Source of the DNA: Ferrovibrio sp.
GTDB lineage: Bacteria > Pseudomonadota > Alphaproteobacteria > Ferrovibrionales > Ferrovibrionaceae
Direction: 5' to 3'
NCBI RefSeq assembly: GCF_025869515.1
Contig: NZ_JAOZVR010000041.1
Span: forward strand, 1 to 64,000
Length of the DNA stretch: 64,000 nt
Position 1 is the stretch's first letter; each line of letters opens with the position of its first letter. The notes beneath the pieces were generated by a model, which did no database searches, was not told the origin of the DNA, and saw only the letters and a list, made by a program, of their open reading frames with translations. Below, piece after piece: positions 32,990 through 41,832 of this stretch. The position numbers were made by a program, and so were the translations under genes.

Positions 32990-34075
32990 ATGAGCCCTGT
33001 TCCTGCGGCCCCGAGCATGGGGCAAAAAGCCATCCAGCCGACCAAACCCCTGTTGCGTACGCTGGCTGGCCTGCCGAGCCATCGCCCGCCGCTGTGGCTG
33101 ATGCGCCAGGCCGGCCGTTACCTGCCGGAATATCGCCAGACCCGCGCCCAGGCCGGCAGTTTCCTCGAGCTTTGCTACAATCCGGAACTGGCCGCCGAAG
33201 TCACCCTGCAGCCGATCCGGCGGTTTGGCTTCGATGCCGCCATCCTGTTCGCCGACATCTTGCTGATCCCGCAGGCGCTGGGCCAGCATCTGGCCTTCAG
33301 GGAAAACGAAGGGCCGGTGCTGGATGCAATCCGCACCTCGGGTGAACTGGCTCGCCTGAACCCCGGTGGCATCCACAAGACGCTGGGACCGGTCTACGAG
33401 GCGGTCGGGCGCATCAAGGCGGCGCTGCCCCCTGACTGCACCCTGATCGGCTTTGCCGGGGCGCCCTGGACGGTTGCGACCTATATGCTGGAAGGCAAGG
33501 GATCGAAGGAGTTTGCCGCCGCCAAGACCTGGGCCTTCGGCAATCCGCTCGGCCTGCAGACGCTGATGGAAATCCTGATCGAGGCCACGGTGGCCTATCT
33601 GGACCGCCAGGTGCAGGCCGGCGCCGAGGTGGTGCAGCTGTTCGATACCTGGGCCGGTGTGCTGCCGGAACAGGAATTCCGCAAATTCTGCATCGAACCG
33701 GTGCGTCGGATCATTGCTGCGCTGAAGGAGAAATATCCCGCGCTGCCGGTGATCGCCTTCCCGCGCGGCGCCGGTGCCCTGTACGAAGGCTATGCCCAGG
33801 CCACCGGGGCCGATGCGCTGGGGCTGGATTACACCATGCCGCTGGGCTGGACACGCGATCATCTCTGGAACAAGACCGTGGTGCAGGGCAATCTCGATCC
33901 GCGCCTCCTGGTGGTCGGCGGTTCGGCCATGGCCGAAGCCGTGCATCGCCTGCTCGCCACCTTCCAGGGCCGCAACCACATCTTCAACCTCGGCCATGGC
34001 ATCGTGCCGGAAACGCCGGTCGGCCATGTCGAGGAACTGGTCAGACTGGTGAAGGGTACGGCAACGGAAGCCTAA
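32990..34075 (+). CDS. hemE: Uroporphyrinogen decarboxylase
   Basis: A 361-residue cytoplasmic enzyme converting uroporphyrinogen III to coproporphyrinogen III. The signature PPLWLMRQAGRYLPEYR is at about residues 33-49, with the catalytic Asp in AAILFADILLIPQALG; GFAGAPWTVATYMLEGKGSK and FNLGHGIVPETPVGHVEELV are conserved. The N-terminus is about ten residues longer than usual, but ATG 32990 has a GAGGAATAAG-type site upstream. It is the first gene right of the putative origin, and its promoter overlaps the AT-rich element. hemH and hemJ follow after two unrelated genes. Confidence 0.97.
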   Translation: MSPVPAAPSMGQKAIQPTKPLLRTLAGLPSHRPPLWLMRQAGRYLPEYRQTRAQAGSFLELCYNPELAAEVTLQPIRRFGFDAAILFADILLIPQALGQHLAFRENEGPVLDAIRTSGELARLNPGGIHKTLGPVYEAVGRIKAALPPDCTLIGFAGAPWTVATYMLEGKGSKEFAAAKTWAFGNPLGLQTLMEILIEATVAYLDRQVQAGAEVVQLFDTWAGVLPEQEFRKFCIEPVRRIIAALKEKYPALPVIAFPRGAGALYEGYAQATGADALGLDYTMPLGWTRDHLWNKTVVQGNLDPRLLVVGGSAMAEAVHRLLATFQGRNHIFNLGHGIVPETPVGHVEELVRLVKGTATEA

Positions 34076-34099
34076 GGGGGCAGATTGCGGGGGGAAGTC

Positions 34100-34942
34100 A
34101 TGCGACGCTGGTCAGTGTGGATTGTTCTTGCGATTCTATGTCTGGCATCTGGCGCGATGACGCCATGGGCTGCGGCCCAGGTGCTGCCGGCCCATTACGG
34201 CCAGAGCGAATTGCCGCCGCTGGACAATCCGGGCAAAACCATTCTTCTGCTGTTCAGTCATGGCTCCGGGCAGGAGTTCGTCAACGACCCCTGCGAAATG
34301 CAGAAATACAACGCCGCCTACGGCGTGCCGGCCATCGTGCATGACCTCTATGGGCAGGCGGTTGGCGATCTGAAGATCGTCGTTGATGGATATTGCACAC
34401 CGACCCGGCGCGGCTATTACAATATGAACGACCACAGTGGCGATCCGAAGGTGATGCTGCGTGCCAATGATATCGAGGCACGGGCCAGAAGCTTCATTGC
34501 GGCCGGCGTGCCGGCGAAACAGATTTTCCTGGTCGGTCATTCAGCCGGCGGCTGGGCATCGCTGATGCTGAAGGCGCGCAATCCCGAGCTTGCCAACAGC
34601 GTGATTGCCTTTGCGCCGGCCTTTGCCGGTCAGCGCAAAGGCCGCAAGCCAGGGTGGGAGTGGCTGCACGAAAAATATGCCGGTGAAATTCAGAAGGCGA
34701 CGCGGCTCGATGCCATGGTCTTCGCCATCGAGAACGATGCCTTTGAAACGCCGGAACACCTGAAGTTTCTCAGTGCCATCCCCGGCGTGACGCAGGTTGT
34801 GGTGCCGGACAACAAGATCGAACAGGTGGCGTGCGACAGTTCGACCTCAAGTCATGCACTGGTGCGCAATCCCTGTTTCCGCCACACTCAGTTTGACCGG
34901 CTGAAACAATACATCGAACAGCGTCTGCAGGACGCGCAGTGA
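34100..34942 (+). CDS. Exported alpha/beta hydrolase-like protein
   Basis: A 280-residue protein with signal peptide (WSVWIVLAILCLASGAMTPW, ending AAA-Q). The fold shows ILLLFSHGSGQEFVNDPCEM (oxyanion region), the nucleophile elbow in FLVGHSAGGWASLMLKARNP (G-H-S-A-G), then VIAFAPAFAGQ and a late candidate Asp/His pair. Cysteines in DPCEMQ, DGYCTPT, VACDSS and NPCFRH may form disulfides, consistent with the periplasm. ATG 34100 has a strong GGGGGGAAG site; the track's TTG 34085 is unlikely. It follows hemE by 24 bases but no heme role is suggested. Confidence 0.8.
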   Translation: MRRWSVWIVLAILCLASGAMTPWAAAQVLPAHYGQSELPPLDNPGKTILLLFSHGSGQEFVNDPCEMQKYNAAYGVPAIVHDLYGQAVGDLKIVVDGYCTPTRRGYYNMNDHSGDPKVMLRANDIEARARSFIAAGVPAKQIFLVGHSAGGWASLMLKARNPELANSVIAFAPAFAGQRKGRKPGWEWLHEKYAGEIQKATRLDAMVFAIENDAFETPEHLKFLSAIPGVTQVVVPDNKIEQVACDSSTSSHALVRNPCFRHTQFDRLKQYIEQRLQDAQ

Positions 34943-34949
34943 TGCGGGA

Positions 34950-35444
34950 TCACATCCGCGCGAGATCCTCGATGGCGGCAGCGACCATGCCGGTGCCGGC
35001 CGCGATCATCAGGATATCGCCGGCCACGCGCACGTATTTGTGGCCGGCTGGTGGTGTGCTCATGCGGATCATCAGTTCGGGCGGCAGGCTGTAAAAGATC
35101 ACGTCGTGCGGCAGTGGCCGGCCCATCATCCATTTCTTCGCCTGACCCGGCGGCAGGCAGCCGTTGTTCTTCTTGGCCAGGCCGGGCGGGCAGCGACCGC
35201 CCGGGGGCGGGCCACCGAAATACTCGCGCACCGCCATACGGTCATTGTCGTTGAAGCTGATATTGATCGAGACGCCGCCGCCGGAGCCGCCGGGGCCCCT
35301 GTCGGGCTTGCCGCGACCCGGACCTGCCTCCTTCTTGCCGCCAGGCGGATCGGCATAGGCCGTCAGCGGCGCGGCCAGGCCAGTGGCCGCGATTGCCAGC
35401 GCCAGGACAGTTGCGGTGACGCGGAAAGGAGAGGTGGTGGGCAT
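34950..35444 (-). CDS. CigR/RcnB-like small exported protein
   Basis: A 164-residue protein with signal peptide (VLALAIAATGLAAPLTAYA), then a glycine/proline-rich stretch (GPGRGKPDRGPGGSGGG), a PPGLAKKNNGCLPPGQAKKW segment and a hydrophobic C-terminus PPAGHKYVRVAGDILMIAAG followed by TGMVAAAIEDL. The PPGxAK repeats and the last segment resemble CigR-type anti-virulence regulators and the RcnB family. The function here is unknown. It is convergent with the hydrolase, seven bases apart. Confidence 0.7.
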   Translation of the reverse strand: MPTTSPFRVTATVLALAIAATGLAAPLTAYADPPGGKKEAGPGRGKPDRGPGGSGGGVSINISFNDNDRMAVREYFGGPPPGGRCPPGLAKKNNGCLPPGQAKKWMMGRPLPHDVIFYSLPPELMIRMSTPPAGHKYVRVAGDILMIAAGTGMVAAAIEDLARM

Positions 35445-35594
35445 GGGGATATCATCCTGAAATTGGCCCGGGTTTGGGCGCTATGATCCTTTCCAACGAT
35501 TGCGGCGTATCTTTGTTACAAAAACCACCGGATTCAGGCCGGGTTCCCCTGCCGGACTTTGCTCTGTGCCCATCCCTCCTTTAAGTCTAGGACC

Positions 35595-36635
35595 ATGTCC
35601 CAGCCTGCCTCATCGTCCAAAACCGCAGTTGTCCTGTTCAATCTCGGCGGCCCCGACAGCCCGCAGGCGGTGCAGCCTTTCCTGTTCAACCTGTTCAACG
35701 ATCCGGCGATCATCCGGCTGCCCAATCCGTTCCGCTGGCTGGTGGCGAAACTGATCTCCACGCGGCGCGCGCCGGTGGCGGCCGAAATCTATGGCAAGAT
35801 GGGCGGGCGCTCGCCGATCCTGCCGCAGACCGAGGCGCAGGCCGCCGCATTGCAGACGGCACTTGGCGATCATCACCGCGTCTTCATCGCCATGCGCTAC
35901 TGGCATCCCTTCGCGCAGGAGACGGCACGCGCGGTGAAGGCCTGGGGCGCCGAGCGCGTCGTGCTGCTGCCGCTCTATCCGCAATTTTCCACCACCACGA
36001 CGGCGTCTTCCTTCACCGACTGGCAGCGCGCCGCACAGGCGGCGGGCCTGGCCGTGCCGACAGCGGCGATCGGCTGCTATGCCGATGAACCGGGGTTCGT
36101 CGCCGCGCAGGCCGCCCTGCTGCGCGACCGCCTGCCGGAAGCGGAAACCAAAGGCCCGGTGCGAATCCTGTTCTCAGCGCATGGCCTACCGAAAAAGATC
36201 GTCACCGATGGCGATCCCTATCAGATGCAGGTCGAACGCAGTGTCGCCGCGATTCTGCAGCAGCTGAACCGCCCCGATCTCGACAGCCGCATCTGTTTCC
36301 AGAGCCGGGTCGGTCCGCTGGAATGGATCGGGCCGGCCACCGATGCCGAGATCACCCAGGCAGCAAAGGATGGCTGCTCCATCGTCGTCGTACCGGTGGC
36401 TTTCGTGTCGGAGCATTCCGAAACGCTGGTCGAACTGGATATCGAATATGCCGAACTGGCGCACCACAACGGTGCCAGAGGCTACAGCCGTGTGCCGACC
36501 GTCGGCGCGCAGCCCGCATTCATTGCCGGGCTGGCACAGATGATCCATGCCGCGCGGTTCGATGCGATCCCGCATTGCGGCTTCGGCCCGCGGCCCTGCG
36601 GCACGGCCTGGCGCCGTTGCGCCTGTACCGAGTAA
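35595..36635 (+). CDS. hemH: Ferrochelatase
   Basis: A 346-residue enzyme inserting Fe2+ into protoporphyrin IX, the last step of heme synthesis. VVLFNLGGPDSPQAVQPFLF opens it; GRSPILPQTEAQAAAL, AMRYWHPFAQETARAV, LPLYPQFSTTTTASSF, ILFSAHGLPKKIVTDGDPY (the metal His) and VGPLEWIGPATDAEI are family motifs, with the conserved late Glu in FVSEHSETLVELDIEY. ATG 35595 has AGGA four bases upstream; the track start 35559 is upstream of it. hemJ starts 15 bases later. Confidence 0.97.
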   Translation: MSQPASSSKTAVVLFNLGGPDSPQAVQPFLFNLFNDPAIIRLPNPFRWLVAKLISTRRAPVAAEIYGKMGGRSPILPQTEAQAAALQTALGDHHRVFIAMRYWHPFAQETARAVKAWGAERVVLLPLYPQFSTTTTASSFTDWQRAAQAAGLAVPTAAIGCYADEPGFVAAQAALLRDRLPEAETKGPVRILFSAHGLPKKIVTDGDPYQMQVERSVAAILQQLNRPDLDSRICFQSRVGPLEWIGPATDAEITQAAKDGCSIVVVPVAFVSEHSETLVELDIEYAELAHHNGARGYSRVPTVGAQPAFIAGLAQMIHAARFDAIPHCGFGPRPCGTAWRRCACTE

Positions 36636-36650
36636 CGTGGAAGAAGCGAC

Positions 36651-37076
36651 ATGCTTTACGAATGGCTGAAAGCTCTGCACATCATTTCGATCATCGCCTG
36701 GATGGCGGGGATGCTGTATCTGCCGCGCCTGTTCGTTTACCACGCTGCCGCCGAACCCGGCTCGAAGGAATCCGAAACCTTCAAGCTGATGGAACGCCGG
36801 CTGCTCAAAGCCATCATCAATCCGGCGATGGGCGCGGCCTGGATCTTCGGCGGCACCATGGTCTGGCTCGGCCACCACTGGGACCAGCCCTGGTTCTGGG
36901 CCAAGTTCGCCCTGGTGCTGGGCATGCAGGCGGTCCACGGCAATATGGTGGGCTGGCAGCGGGCCTTTGAAGAGGATCGCAATACACGCAGCCAGCGCTT
37001 CTACCGCATGGTCAATGAAATCCCGACCGTGCTGATGATCGGCATCGTGCTGCTGGTGATCCTGAAGCCTTTCTGA
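36651..37076 (+). CDS. hemJ: Protoporphyrinogen oxidase HemJ
   Basis: A 141-residue, four-helix inner-membrane protein. The first helix LKALHIISIIAWMAGMLYLP carries the conserved His; FVYHAAAEPGS, NPAMGAAWIFGGTMVWLG, WAKFALVLGMQAVHGNMVGW and the terminal LMIGIVLLVILKPF helix match the family. HemJ oxidises protoporphyrinogen IX just before ferrochelatase acts, and it is cotranscribed with hemH. A perfect hairpin CTGACAG-CGG-CTGTCAG follows within four bases of the stop but lacks a T-tract. Confidence 0.95.
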   Translation: MLYEWLKALHIISIIAWMAGMLYLPRLFVYHAAAEPGSKESETFKLMERRLLKAIINPAMGAAWIFGGTMVWLGHHWDQPWFWAKFALVLGMQAVHGNMVGWQRAFEEDRNTRSQRFYRMVNEIPTVLMIGIVLLVILKPF

Positions 37077-37310
37077 TCCTGACAGCGGCTGTCAGCAGTG
37101 ACATTGTCAGCCGACAACGTTCCCTTTGTGTACTAATTAACCTGATGGTATTAGACGCCCAAACCATCCGATGATGTCCACACACCGGCGACATCGCTAA
37201 GGTGCCGCTACGTCAGTCTTTCGTGTCATATGTCACACAGGATTGGCTTGTCGGCTGTGCGATAGCCGCATACTTCTTCGCGCATGCAAAAAATAAGTGG
37301 GGGTCTCCCA

Positions 37311-38531
37311 ATGTCTTTCGGTAAGTTCCGCAACGGCGCTCTGGCGATTGCCGTTTTGACTGGTATCGGCTCGCTGGCACAGGCCCTTCTGGCACCGGCC
37401 GCCCTGGCCCAGGGCGGCCCGCCGCCGGTGACGGTGGCCAAGCCGGTGGTCCGCGCCGTCGTCGAAATGGATGAATATACCGGCCGCTTCGATGCCATCG
37501 GTGCGGTGGAAATCCGCGCCCGCGTGAACGGTTATCTCGACACCGTGCATTTCCAGGACGGCGCCATGGTGAACCAGGGCGACCTGCTGTTCACCATCGA
37601 CCGCCGCACCTACCAGGCCGCTTTCAACCAAGCCCAGGCCACGCTGAACAGCCGCCAGACCGAGTTCGATCTCGCCAAGCTGGAATTCGAACGCTACCAG
37701 AAACTGACGCAGACCGGCGCGGCGGCGGCGGCGACACTCGACCAGCGCCGCCAGACTTTCCTGGCCGCGCAGGCCAATATCGCCGGTGCGCGGGCCGCCG
37801 CCGAGACCACTCGCCTGCAGCTCAGCTTTACCGAAGTGCGCGCACCGATCGCCGGCCGCATCTCGCGCAAGCTGGTGACCGAAGGCAACCTGGTGCGTGA
37901 GAACGAGACGCTGCTGACCACCGTCGTGCAGGTCGATCCGGTGCATTTCTATTTCGACATCGACGAGCGGTCGTATCTGTCCTACCAGCGTATCGCCAAG
38001 CAGGGCGGCCAGAGCAGCAGCGGCGGCAGCAACGGCCGCGGCCTGCAGGTTTCGGTGATGCTGACCGACGAGAAGACCTTTGTGCATCAGGGCGTGCTCG
38101 ACTTCACCGACAATCGTTTGGATTCCGCCACAGGAACCATGCGTCTGCGCGCCGTCTTCCAGAACAAGGACCAGTTCCTGACGCCGGGCCTGTTCGGCCG
38201 CATCGCCGTGCCGGGCAGCCCGGAATACCAGGCGGTGATGCTGCCCGACGAAGCGATCCTGACCGATCTGGACCGGCGCTATGTCTATGTCGTCGGCGAC
38301 GGCGGCGCGGTGCAGCAGCGGCCGGTGCGGGTGGGATCGCGCACCGACAACTACCGCATCATCCGCGAAGGCCTGAAGGGCGACGAGACCGTGGTGATCA
38401 ACGGCCTGCAGCGCGTGCGTCTGGGCGGCGGCAAGGTGACGCCGCAGCCGGTGGAACTGCCCAAGGTCTGGGCCGGCCTGATGGCGCTGCCGCAGCCCCA
38501 GGCCGCCCAGCAGCCGGCGCCGGCCAAGTAA
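37311..38531 (+). CDS. RND efflux pump periplasmic adaptor subunit
   Basis: A 406-residue membrane-fusion protein. The signal segment (LAIAVLTGIGSLAQALLAPA, ending ALAQ) is followed by EIRARVNGYLDTVHFQDGAM (lipoyl half), a coiled-coil hairpin rich in Q/A/E (about 100-165), LSFTEVRAPIAGRISRKLVT (second lipoyl half) and beta-barrel segments. It resembles MexE/AcrA-type adaptors. ATG 37311 (MSFGKFRNG) has GGGGG upstream; ATG 37284 in the track has no good site. The permease gene follows 43 bases later. Confidence 0.94.
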   Translation: MSFGKFRNGALAIAVLTGIGSLAQALLAPAALAQGGPPPVTVAKPVVRAVVEMDEYTGRFDAIGAVEIRARVNGYLDTVHFQDGAMVNQGDLLFTIDRRTYQAAFNQAQATLNSRQTEFDLAKLEFERYQKLTQTGAAAAATLDQRRQTFLAAQANIAGARAAAETTRLQLSFTEVRAPIAGRISRKLVTEGNLVRENETLLTTVVQVDPVHFYFDIDERSYLSYQRIAKQGGQSSSGGSNGRGLQVSVMLTDEKTFVHQGVLDFTDNRLDSATGTMRLRAVFQNKDQFLTPGLFGRIAVPGSPEYQAVMLPDEAILTDLDRRYVYVVGDGGAVQQRPVRVGSRTDNYRIIREGLKGDETVVINGLQRVRLGGGKVTPQPVELPKVWAGLMALPQPQAAQQPAPAK

Positions 38532-38574
38532 TTCCACAGATTATAGCCAGAGTCTTTTTCGCCGCGAGGGCGTC

Positions 38575-41500
38575 ATGAAATTCGGACATTTCTTTGTCGA
38601 CCGGCCGATCTTTGCCGCCGTGATCTCCATCGTGACGGTGATCATCGGGGCGATCGCCTTCCTCAATCTGCCGGTTTCGGAATATCCCGAAATCGCGCCG
38701 CCGCAGATCAACGTGACCGCCAGCTATCCCGGCGCCGATGCCGAGACGCTGGCGCGCACGGTGGCGACGCCGATCGAGCAGGAAATCACCGGTATCGAAA
38801 ACCTGCTCTACATGTCGTCCTATTCCACCGCCGACGGCCTGATGCAGCTGACCGTCACCTTCAAGCCGGGCACCGATCTCGATATCGCCCAGGTGCAGGT
38901 GCAGAACCGCGTCACCATCGCCGAGCCGCGCCTGCCCGAAGAAGTGCGCCGCCAGGGCATCACCACGCGCAAGCAGGCGGGCGACTTCCTCATGGTCGTG
39001 CATCTGCTGTCGCCCGATAAGCGCTACGACCAGCTCTACATCGCCAACTACATGCAGCTGCGCATCCGCGACCAGCTGCTGCGCCTGGAAGGCGTGGGCA
39101 ACGTCACCATCTTTGGCGGCAGCGAATATGCCATCCGCATCTGGCTGGATCCCAACCGCATGTCGTCTTTCGGCCTGTCCGGCTCGGATGTGGTCGCCGC
39201 GCTGCAGGCGCAGAACGTGCAGGTCTCCGGCGGCGCGCTCGGCCAGCAGCCGTCGCCAGACAGCAACGCGCTGCAGGCGATCGTCACCACGCAGGGCCGC
39301 TTCGAGGATATTCGCCAGTTCCGCAACGTGATCGTCAAGGCGAGCGCCGACGGCCGCCTGGTGCGGCTGGAGGATGTCGCCCGCGTCGAGCTGGGCGCCA
39401 AGGACTATAACAGCCGCAGCTATCTCGACAGCCAGACTGCGATTGCCATGGGCGTGTTCCAGCGCCCGGGCACCAACGCGCTGGAAACCTCGGAAGCCGT
39501 CATCAAGCGGATGGACGAGCTGAAGAAGGATTTCCCGGAAGGGCTGGAATACACCATCATCTACAACCCGACCGAATTCATCGCCGAGTCGGTGAACGAG
39601 GTGTACAAGACGCTGATCGAGGCGATCATCCTGGTCGCCCTGGTGGTGCTGATCTTCCTGCAGAACTGGCGCGCCGCGCTGATCCCGATTCTGGCCATCC
39701 CGGTTTCGCTGGTCGGCACCTTCGCCGTCATGCTGGCCTTCGGCTTCACGCTGAATGTGCTCAGCCTGTTCGGCCTTGTGCTGGCCATCGGCATCGTGGT
39801 CGACGACGCCATCGTGGTGGTCGAGAATATCGAACGCAACATCGCGCTCGGCATGAGTCCCCGGGATGCCGCGCATGAAACCATGGACGAGGTGGGCACG
39901 GCGGTGATCGCCATCGCCGTGGTGCTGTCGGCGGTGTTCATCCCGACCGCCTTCATCCCCGGCATCACCGGCCAGTTCTACAAGCAGTTCGCACTGACCA
40001 TTTCGGTGGCGACGATCCTGTCGGCCTTCAACTCGCTGACGCTGTCGCCGGCCCTGGGCGCCGTGCTGCTGCGCAGGCACGAGCATGGCCATGAGTCGAA
40101 ATTCCCGCCGCTGCGCTGGCTGCAGTTTGCTGCCGGCAAGTTCAATTCCGGCTTCGACAGCATGAGCAACGGCTATGCCAAAAGCGTGAGCAGGATCGTC
40201 ACCCGCCGGGTGCTGATGCTGGGCGTCTACGGCCTGCTGGTGGCGGCGACCTTCTTCATGTTCCGCACCGTGCCGCCGGGCTTCATCCCGCCGCTCGACC
40301 GCGGCTATGCCATCGTCGTGATCCAGCTGCCCGACGGCGCATCGCTCAGCCGTACCGATGAGGTGACGCAGAAAGCCACCAAGATGGTCGAGAGCGTGCC
40401 CGGTGTGGCCCATGTCGTCGCCATTCCCGGCTTCAACGGCGCCACCTTCACCAACGCCACCAACGCCTCGGTGATGTTCACCCCCTTCACGCCTTTCCAC
40501 GAGCGCCTGCCGAACGGCCTGACCGCCGACAAGATCATCGGCCAGATGATCGGCAAGCTGCAGGGCATCGAGGAAGCCTTCGTGATCGCGGTGCCGCCGC
40601 CGGCGGTGCCCGGCATCGGTTCGGGCGGCGGCTTCAAGATGCAGCTGCAGAACCGCACCGGCGACGATGTGCGACCGCTGCTCGCGGCCGCCTATCAGAT
40701 GATGGGCATGGCGGCGCAGACGCCGGGCGTGACCGGCGTGTTCACCACTTTCTCGGCCGCCTCGCCGCAGGTGTTCCTCAACATCGACCGCACCAAGGCG
40801 CAGATGCTGAACGTGCCGCTGTCCAACGTGTTCGAGGCGCTGCAGGTCAATCTCGGTTCGGCCTATGTGAACGACTTCAACGCCTTCGGCCGCATCTTCC
40901 AGGTGCGCGCCCAGGCCGATGCGCAGTTCCGCCTCAACAAGGAGGATATCTCGCGTCTGAAGGTGCGTTCGGCCACCGGCGACCTCGTTCCGCTCGGCAC
41001 CCTGGTCGAGATCAAGGAAACCTCGGGTCCGGATCTGCTGCAGCGCTACAACACCTATGTCTCGGTGCCGCTGCAGGGCAACACGCCGCCCGGCGTCTCG
41101 ACCGGCCAGGCCCTCAGCATCATGGAAGGCCTCGCCGCCCAGGTGCTGCAGCCGGGCCAGAGTTTCGAATGGACCGAGATCGCGCTGCAGGAACGCTCGA
41201 CCGGCAACACCGCCACCTACGTGTTCATCCTGGCGGTGGTGTTCGTCTTCCTGGCGCTGGCGGCCCAGTATGAAAGCTGGGTGCTGCCGCTGGCGATCAT
41301 GCTGATCGTGCCGATGAGCGTGCTGTTCGCGCTGTTCGGCGTCTGGGTCGCCGGCATCGACAACAACGTGCTGGTGCAGATCGGCCTGGTGGTGCTGATC
41401 GGCCTGGCGGCGAAGAACGCGATCCTGATCGTGGAATTCGCCCGCCAGCTGGAAGCGGAAGGCAAATCGGCCGCCGATGCGGTGATCGAGGCCTGCCGCC

Positions 41501-41754
41501 TGCGCCTGCGCCCGATCCTGATGACGGCATTCGCCTTCATCCTCGGCGTGCTGCCGCTGGTCACCTCGATCGGCGCCGGCGCGGAGATGCGCCGCGCGCT
41601 GGGCACGGCGGTGTTCTCCGGCATGATCGGCGTCACGCTGGTCGGCCTGTTCCTCACCCCGGTCTTCTACGTGGTGCTGCGCGCCTTCGTGAAGGGCCGT
41701 GTCGCCAAGCGGCAGGTGCCGCACCAGGAGCAGCCCAATCCGGCGGGCGAATAA
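38575..41754 (+). CDS. RND multidrug efflux permease, HAE1 family
   Basis: A 1059-residue inner-membrane drug/proton antiporter of the AcrB/MexF type. The N-terminal MKFGHFFVDRPIFAAVISIV helix, two large periplasmic loops, and membrane segments including LNVLSLFGLVLAIGIVVDDA (proton-relay Asp pair) and NVLVQIGLVVLIGLAAKNAI (relay Lys) are all present. The C-terminus is normal length. The operon has only adaptor and permease; an outer-membrane channel (TolC/OprM type) is not encoded here, so the pump must borrow one. A strong terminator follows. The long minus-strand ORF of 1137 codons is a shadow of high-GC codon use. Confidence 0.97.
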   Translation: MKFGHFFVDRPIFAAVISIVTVIIGAIAFLNLPVSEYPEIAPPQINVTASYPGADAETLARTVATPIEQEITGIENLLYMSSYSTADGLMQLTVTFKPGTDLDIAQVQVQNRVTIAEPRLPEEVRRQGITTRKQAGDFLMVVHLLSPDKRYDQLYIANYMQLRIRDQLLRLEGVGNVTIFGGSEYAIRIWLDPNRMSSFGLSGSDVVAALQAQNVQVSGGALGQQPSPDSNALQAIVTTQGRFEDIRQFRNVIVKASADGRLVRLEDVARVELGAKDYNSRSYLDSQTAIAMGVFQRPGTNALETSEAVIKRMDELKKDFPEGLEYTIIYNPTEFIAESVNEVYKTLIEAIILVALVVLIFLQNWRAALIPILAIPVSLVGTFAVMLAFGFTLNVLSLFGLVLAIGIVVDDAIVVVENIERNIALGMSPRDAAHETMDEVGTAVIAIAVVLSAVFIPTAFIPGITGQFYKQFALTISVATILSAFNSLTLSPALGAVLLRRHEHGHESKFPPLRWLQFAAGKFNSGFDSMSNGYAKSVSRIVTRRVLMLGVYGLLVAATFFMFRTVPPGFIPPLDRGYAIVVIQLPDGASLSRTDEVTQKATKMVESVPGVAHVVAIPGFNGATFTNATNASVMFTPFTPFHERLPNGLTADKIIGQMIGKLQGIEEAFVIAVPPPAVPGIGSGGGFKMQLQNRTGDDVRPLLAAAYQMMGMAAQTPGVTGVFTTFSAASPQVFLNIDRTKAQMLNVPLSNVFEALQVNLGSAYVNDFNAFGRIFQVRAQADAQFRLNKEDISRLKVRSATGDLVPLGTLVEIKETSGPDLLQRYNTYVSVPLQGNTPPGVSTGQALSIMEGLAAQVLQPGQSFEWTEIALQERSTGNTATYVFILAVVFVFLALAAQYESWVLPLAIMLIVPMSVLFALFGVWVAGIDNNVLVQIGLVVLIGLAAKNAILIVEFARQLEAEGKSAADAVIEACRLRLRPILMTAFAFILGVLPLVTSIGAGAEMRRALGTAVFSGMIGVTLVGLFLTPVFYVVLRAFVKGRVAKRQVPHQEQPNPAGE

Positions 41755-41778
41755 ATCGCCAGCACAGGCTGAAACAGG

Positions 41779-41808
41779 AAAGGGCCCGGTCGCAAACCGG
41801 GCCCTTTT
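41779..41808. terminator. Bidirectional intrinsic terminator between RND permease and cyclase gene
   Basis: AAAGGGCCCGGT and ACCGGGCCCTTT form a perfect 12-bp stem with loop CGCAA, with a T run on the plus strand (TTTT) and A's on the other side. It lies 24 bases after the permease stop and 24 bases before the convergent cyclase stop, so it serves both strands. Confidence 0.92.
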
Positions 41809-41832
41809 CATTGCAGGCGAAACGCCGGGGTC

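Noticed and set aside
37079-37095. Intrinsic terminator after hemJ
   Set aside because: The CTGACAG-CGG-CTGTCAG hairpin is perfect but no T-tract follows; it may equally be an operator.
38398-41811. 1137-codon minus-strand ORF
   Set aside because: It mirrors the RND permease and has the His/Asp/Gln-rich composition typical of antisense frames in high-GC genes.
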